A stretch of 9,172 bases of DNA, taken from the NCBI GenBank assembly GCA_030428585.1, contig JAUIDL010000026.1:1-9172 (forward strand), in the 5' to 3' direction. The translations under genes were made by a program, and so were the position numbers. Under the pieces are notes generated by a model, which worked only from the letters and a program-made list of their open reading frames with translations, ran no database searches and was not told the DNA's origin. This DNA comes from a bacterium (GTDB lineage Bacteria > Patescibacteriota > Saccharimonadia > Saccharimonadales > Saccharimonadaceae). Of this stretch, positions 8,215 through 9,172 are shown piece after piece. Numbering within the stretch: position 1 is the stretch's first letter; each line of letters starts with the position of its first letter.

Positions 8215-8223
8215 AGTATAGCA
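8215..8223 (-). promoter_or_regulatory. lysS promoter, extended -10, near-leaderless
   Basis: The minus strand reads TGCTATACT (8223-8215), an extended -10, with 10 nt to the lysS ATG; the predicted leader is only about 4 nt. The -35 zone falls inside the greA terminator hairpin and shows no -35 match, so the promoter would depend on the TGn element. Confidence 0.55.
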
Positions 8224-8225
8224 TA

Positions 8226-8251
8226 AAACACCTCCCGTTCAGGAGGTGTTT
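8226..8251 (-). terminator. greA intrinsic terminator
   Basis: A perfect 10-bp stem: AAACACCTCC (8226-8235) and GGAGGTGTTT (8242-8251), with a 6-nt loop. It begins 20 nt after the greA stop codon. On the minus strand the right arm ends in a TTTT run that continues as TTTTATGC. The stem also has A-rich and T-rich edges, so it could work in both directions, but no plus-strand gene converges here. It ends 2 nt before the lysS extended -10 begins. Confidence 0.75.
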
Positions 8252-8271
8252 ATGGTTTTTGAAGCGAGATT

Positions 8272-8727
8272 TTAACGAATTTCAGTAATCGTGTAGGTCG
8301 TGTTGCCTTTTGGTGTGGTAATGGTGACTTTTTCGTCGACTTTTTTGCCAACCAACGCGACACCAATTGGTGACTCGTTACTGACGCGACCTTCCAGTGG
8401 ATCGGCTTCGACAGGACCAACGATGGTGTAACTGACCGTCTTGTTGCCGGTTTTTAGCTCAACGCGGCTACCGAGGCCAACTGATTTTCGCGCGCCACTT
8501 TTGATAATCGTCGCGTTGTTCAAGATATCTTCGATTTCCGCGATGCGGGTTTCGAGTAGTCCCTGCTCTTCACGAGCAGCGTCGTATTCGGCGTTTTCGC
8601 TGAGATCACCAAAATCGCGGGCTTCAGCAATTTTGTCGGCCACTTCACCACGACGTGATTTCAATTCAGCAAGCTCGACTTCGAGCTCTTTCTTACCTTC
8701 AGCAGTAATTTGATACTGTTTTTTCAT
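8272..8727 (-). CDS. greA: Transcription elongation factor GreA
   Basis: GreA enters the secondary channel of backtracked RNA polymerase and triggers cleavage of the extruded RNA 3' end. The 151 residues match the family length (about 158). The N-terminal coiled coil spans about 1-75 and its tip carries GDLSENAEYD (40-49), placing the acidic pair D41 and E44 that coordinates the catalytic Mg2+ exactly where E. coli GreA has them. The C-terminal FKBP-like domain follows (about 80-151), with IVGPVEADPLEGRVSNESPIGVALVGK-type segments visible around 102-128. The ATG at 8727 is the only sensible start, since the family begins a few residues before the Tyr-x-(I/L)-T-x-E-G motif. No clear Shine-Dalgarno is present; a weak GAGAA sits 10-14 nt upstream. 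A terminator follows the gene. Confidence 0.96.
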   Translation of the reverse strand: MKKQYQITAEGKKELEVELAELKSRRGEVADKIAEARDFGDLSENAEYDAAREEQGLLETRIAEIEDILNNATIIKSGARKSVGLGSRVELKTGNKTVSYTIVGPVEADPLEGRVSNESPIGVALVGKKVDEKVTITTPKGNTTYTITEIR

Positions 8728-8734
8728 CTATTAT

Positions 8735-8764
8735 ATTCTCGTTAACTTTCTTCTCTTTAAACAA
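8735..8764 (-). promoter_or_regulatory. Possible greA promoter
   Basis: The minus strand has TTGTTT (8764-8759) then an 18-bp spacer and GAGAAT (8740-8735), each a moderate match, with the -10 ending 7 nt before the ATG, the same geometry as the ABC ATPase. A perfect TATAAT (8735-8730) overlaps it but ends only 2 nt before the ATG and would start transcription inside the first codons, so it cannot easily serve greA. The -35 overlaps the T-rich stretch behind the proS hairpin. Confidence 0.3.
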
Positions 8765-8804
8765 CGAACCGCTAGACTATCAGTGTGAATAGTGTAGTGG
8801 TTCG
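8765..8804 (-). repeat. 40-nt imperfect hairpin between proS and greA
   Basis: Outer arms CGAACC (8765-8770) and GGTTCG (8799-8804), a mismatch, 3 bp (8772-8774 with 8795-8797), a second mismatch, and 5 bp ACTAT/ATAGT (8776-8780 with 8789-8793), closing an 8-nt loop: 14 Watson-Crick pairs in all. It starts 19 nt past the proS stop on the minus strand and is followed by TTGTTT, a weak U-tract, so it may be the proS terminator. An operator or attenuator for greA is the alternative. The first mismatch is G-T on the plus strand and A-C on the minus, so a plus-strand RNA would fold slightly better. Confidence 0.5.
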
Positions 8805-8823
8805 CCCTCCCAAGGTTCTCTAG

Positions 8824-9172
8824 TTAGATAAGTTTAGCAAGTAATTCCTCTTGCGTCAATATACTGACGTCGCCATCACGGCGCGAAACATACTCGATTC
8901 CCCCCTGTTCGCTCGCCCGTTCTGACACAGTCACGCGGTGTGGAATACCGAGTAGTTCGGCGTCGGCAAACTTGGCGCCCGGACGTTCGTCGCGGTCGTC
9001 GTAGAGCACCTCAACACCCTTTTCCCTCAGCTCCCGGTAGAGCTCGTCAGCTTGGGTTACCGTCTGCTCACCTTCACCAATGCGGATCAAATAGACACGG
9101 TACGGTGCCACCGCGTCTGGCCACACCAGCCCGCGTTCGTCACTGAGCTTTTCGGCAATCACCCCCATGACT
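8824..9172 (-). CDS. proS: Proline-tRNA ligase (ProRS), C-terminal part (5' end outside window)
   Basis: The last 115 codons of a prolyl-tRNA synthetase, open at the right window edge. The segment starts at the end of class II motif 3 (VMGVIAEKLSDERGLVWPD) and continues into the C-terminal anticodon-binding domain (HGTP_anticodon), with the characteristic APYRVYLIRIG strand, the helix QADELYRELREKGVEVLYDD, and the diagnostic DDRDERPGAKFADAELLGIP phrase. It ends shortly after a VSRRDGDV strand, as bacterial-type enzymes without an extra C-terminal zinc domain do. The catalytic core and any editing insertion are outside the window, so the subtype cannot be decided. The internal ATG at 9168 is not a real start. 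The stop is TAA at 8826-8824. Confidence 0.93.
   Translation of the reverse strand, partial: VMGVIAEKLSDERGLVWPDAVAPYRVYLIRIGEGEQTVTQADELYRELREKGVEVLYDDRDERPGAKFADAELLGIPHRVTVSERASEQGGIEYVSRRDGDVSILTQEELLAKLI

Noticed and set aside
8202..8231. Upstream lysS start at 8231 (adds nine residues)
   Set aside because: It lies in the terminator stem and upstream of the predicted transcription start; the family begins at the Met at 8204.
8785..8830. Plus-strand segment around GTAGTGGTTCG and CTCCCAA that resembles D-arm and anticodon-loop pieces of a tRNA
   Set aside because: No acceptor stem, no T-arm, anticodon stem pairs poorly, and the 3' half would run into proS coding sequence.

Overview
This window is an ordinary housekeeping stretch from a small bacterial genome, probably a member of the Candidate Phyla Radiation, with Saccharibacteria (TM7) the best guess. 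The reasons are the sequence character of SecA, SerRS and LysRS (shared divergent active-site loops and an insertion in SecA NBD1), very short intergenic gaps, very short or absent 5' leaders, and standard stop usage: TGA is a real stop here, so this is not the SR1/Gracilibacteria code. The lineage is inferred from remembered family features, not from a search.

Every gene lies on the minus strand, so transcription runs from high to low coordinates. In that order: the C-terminal end of prolyl-tRNA synthetase (proS, cut by the window edge), a 40-nt imperfect hairpin, greA, a hairpin terminator, lysS with a small two-helix membrane protein 4 nt behind it, an FMN-dependent NAD(P)H oxidoreductase, a two-gene MacB/LolCDE-like ABC exporter (ATPase then permease, overlapping by 4 nt), serS, a short ribosome hibernation factor (hpf), and secA, which runs off the left edge after 597 codons.

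The genes supply core functions: tRNA charging (ProRS, LysRS, SerRS), rescue of stalled transcription (GreA), ribosome storage (HPF), Sec-dependent secretion (SecA), envelope export (ABC pair) and redox or flavin chemistry. No mobile element, CRISPR array, tRNA, rRNA or phage gene is visible, and no gap between genes exceeds about 100 bases. I do not see a new multi-gene system.

The most interesting layer is regulatory. The 9-mer TGCTATACT occurs three times, each just upstream of a gene (ABC ATPase, oxidoreductase, lysS), and a one-base variant TGCTATAAT precedes hpf. Each reads as an extended -10 promoter. At serS and the ABC ATPase the -10 lies 6-7 nt before the ATG, which predicts leaderless mRNAs; lysS has a predicted leader of about 4 nt. 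In contrast hpf, secA and the oxidoreductase have 24-45 nt leaders with Shine-Dalgarno sequences. Two of these promoters carry inverted repeats that look like operators.
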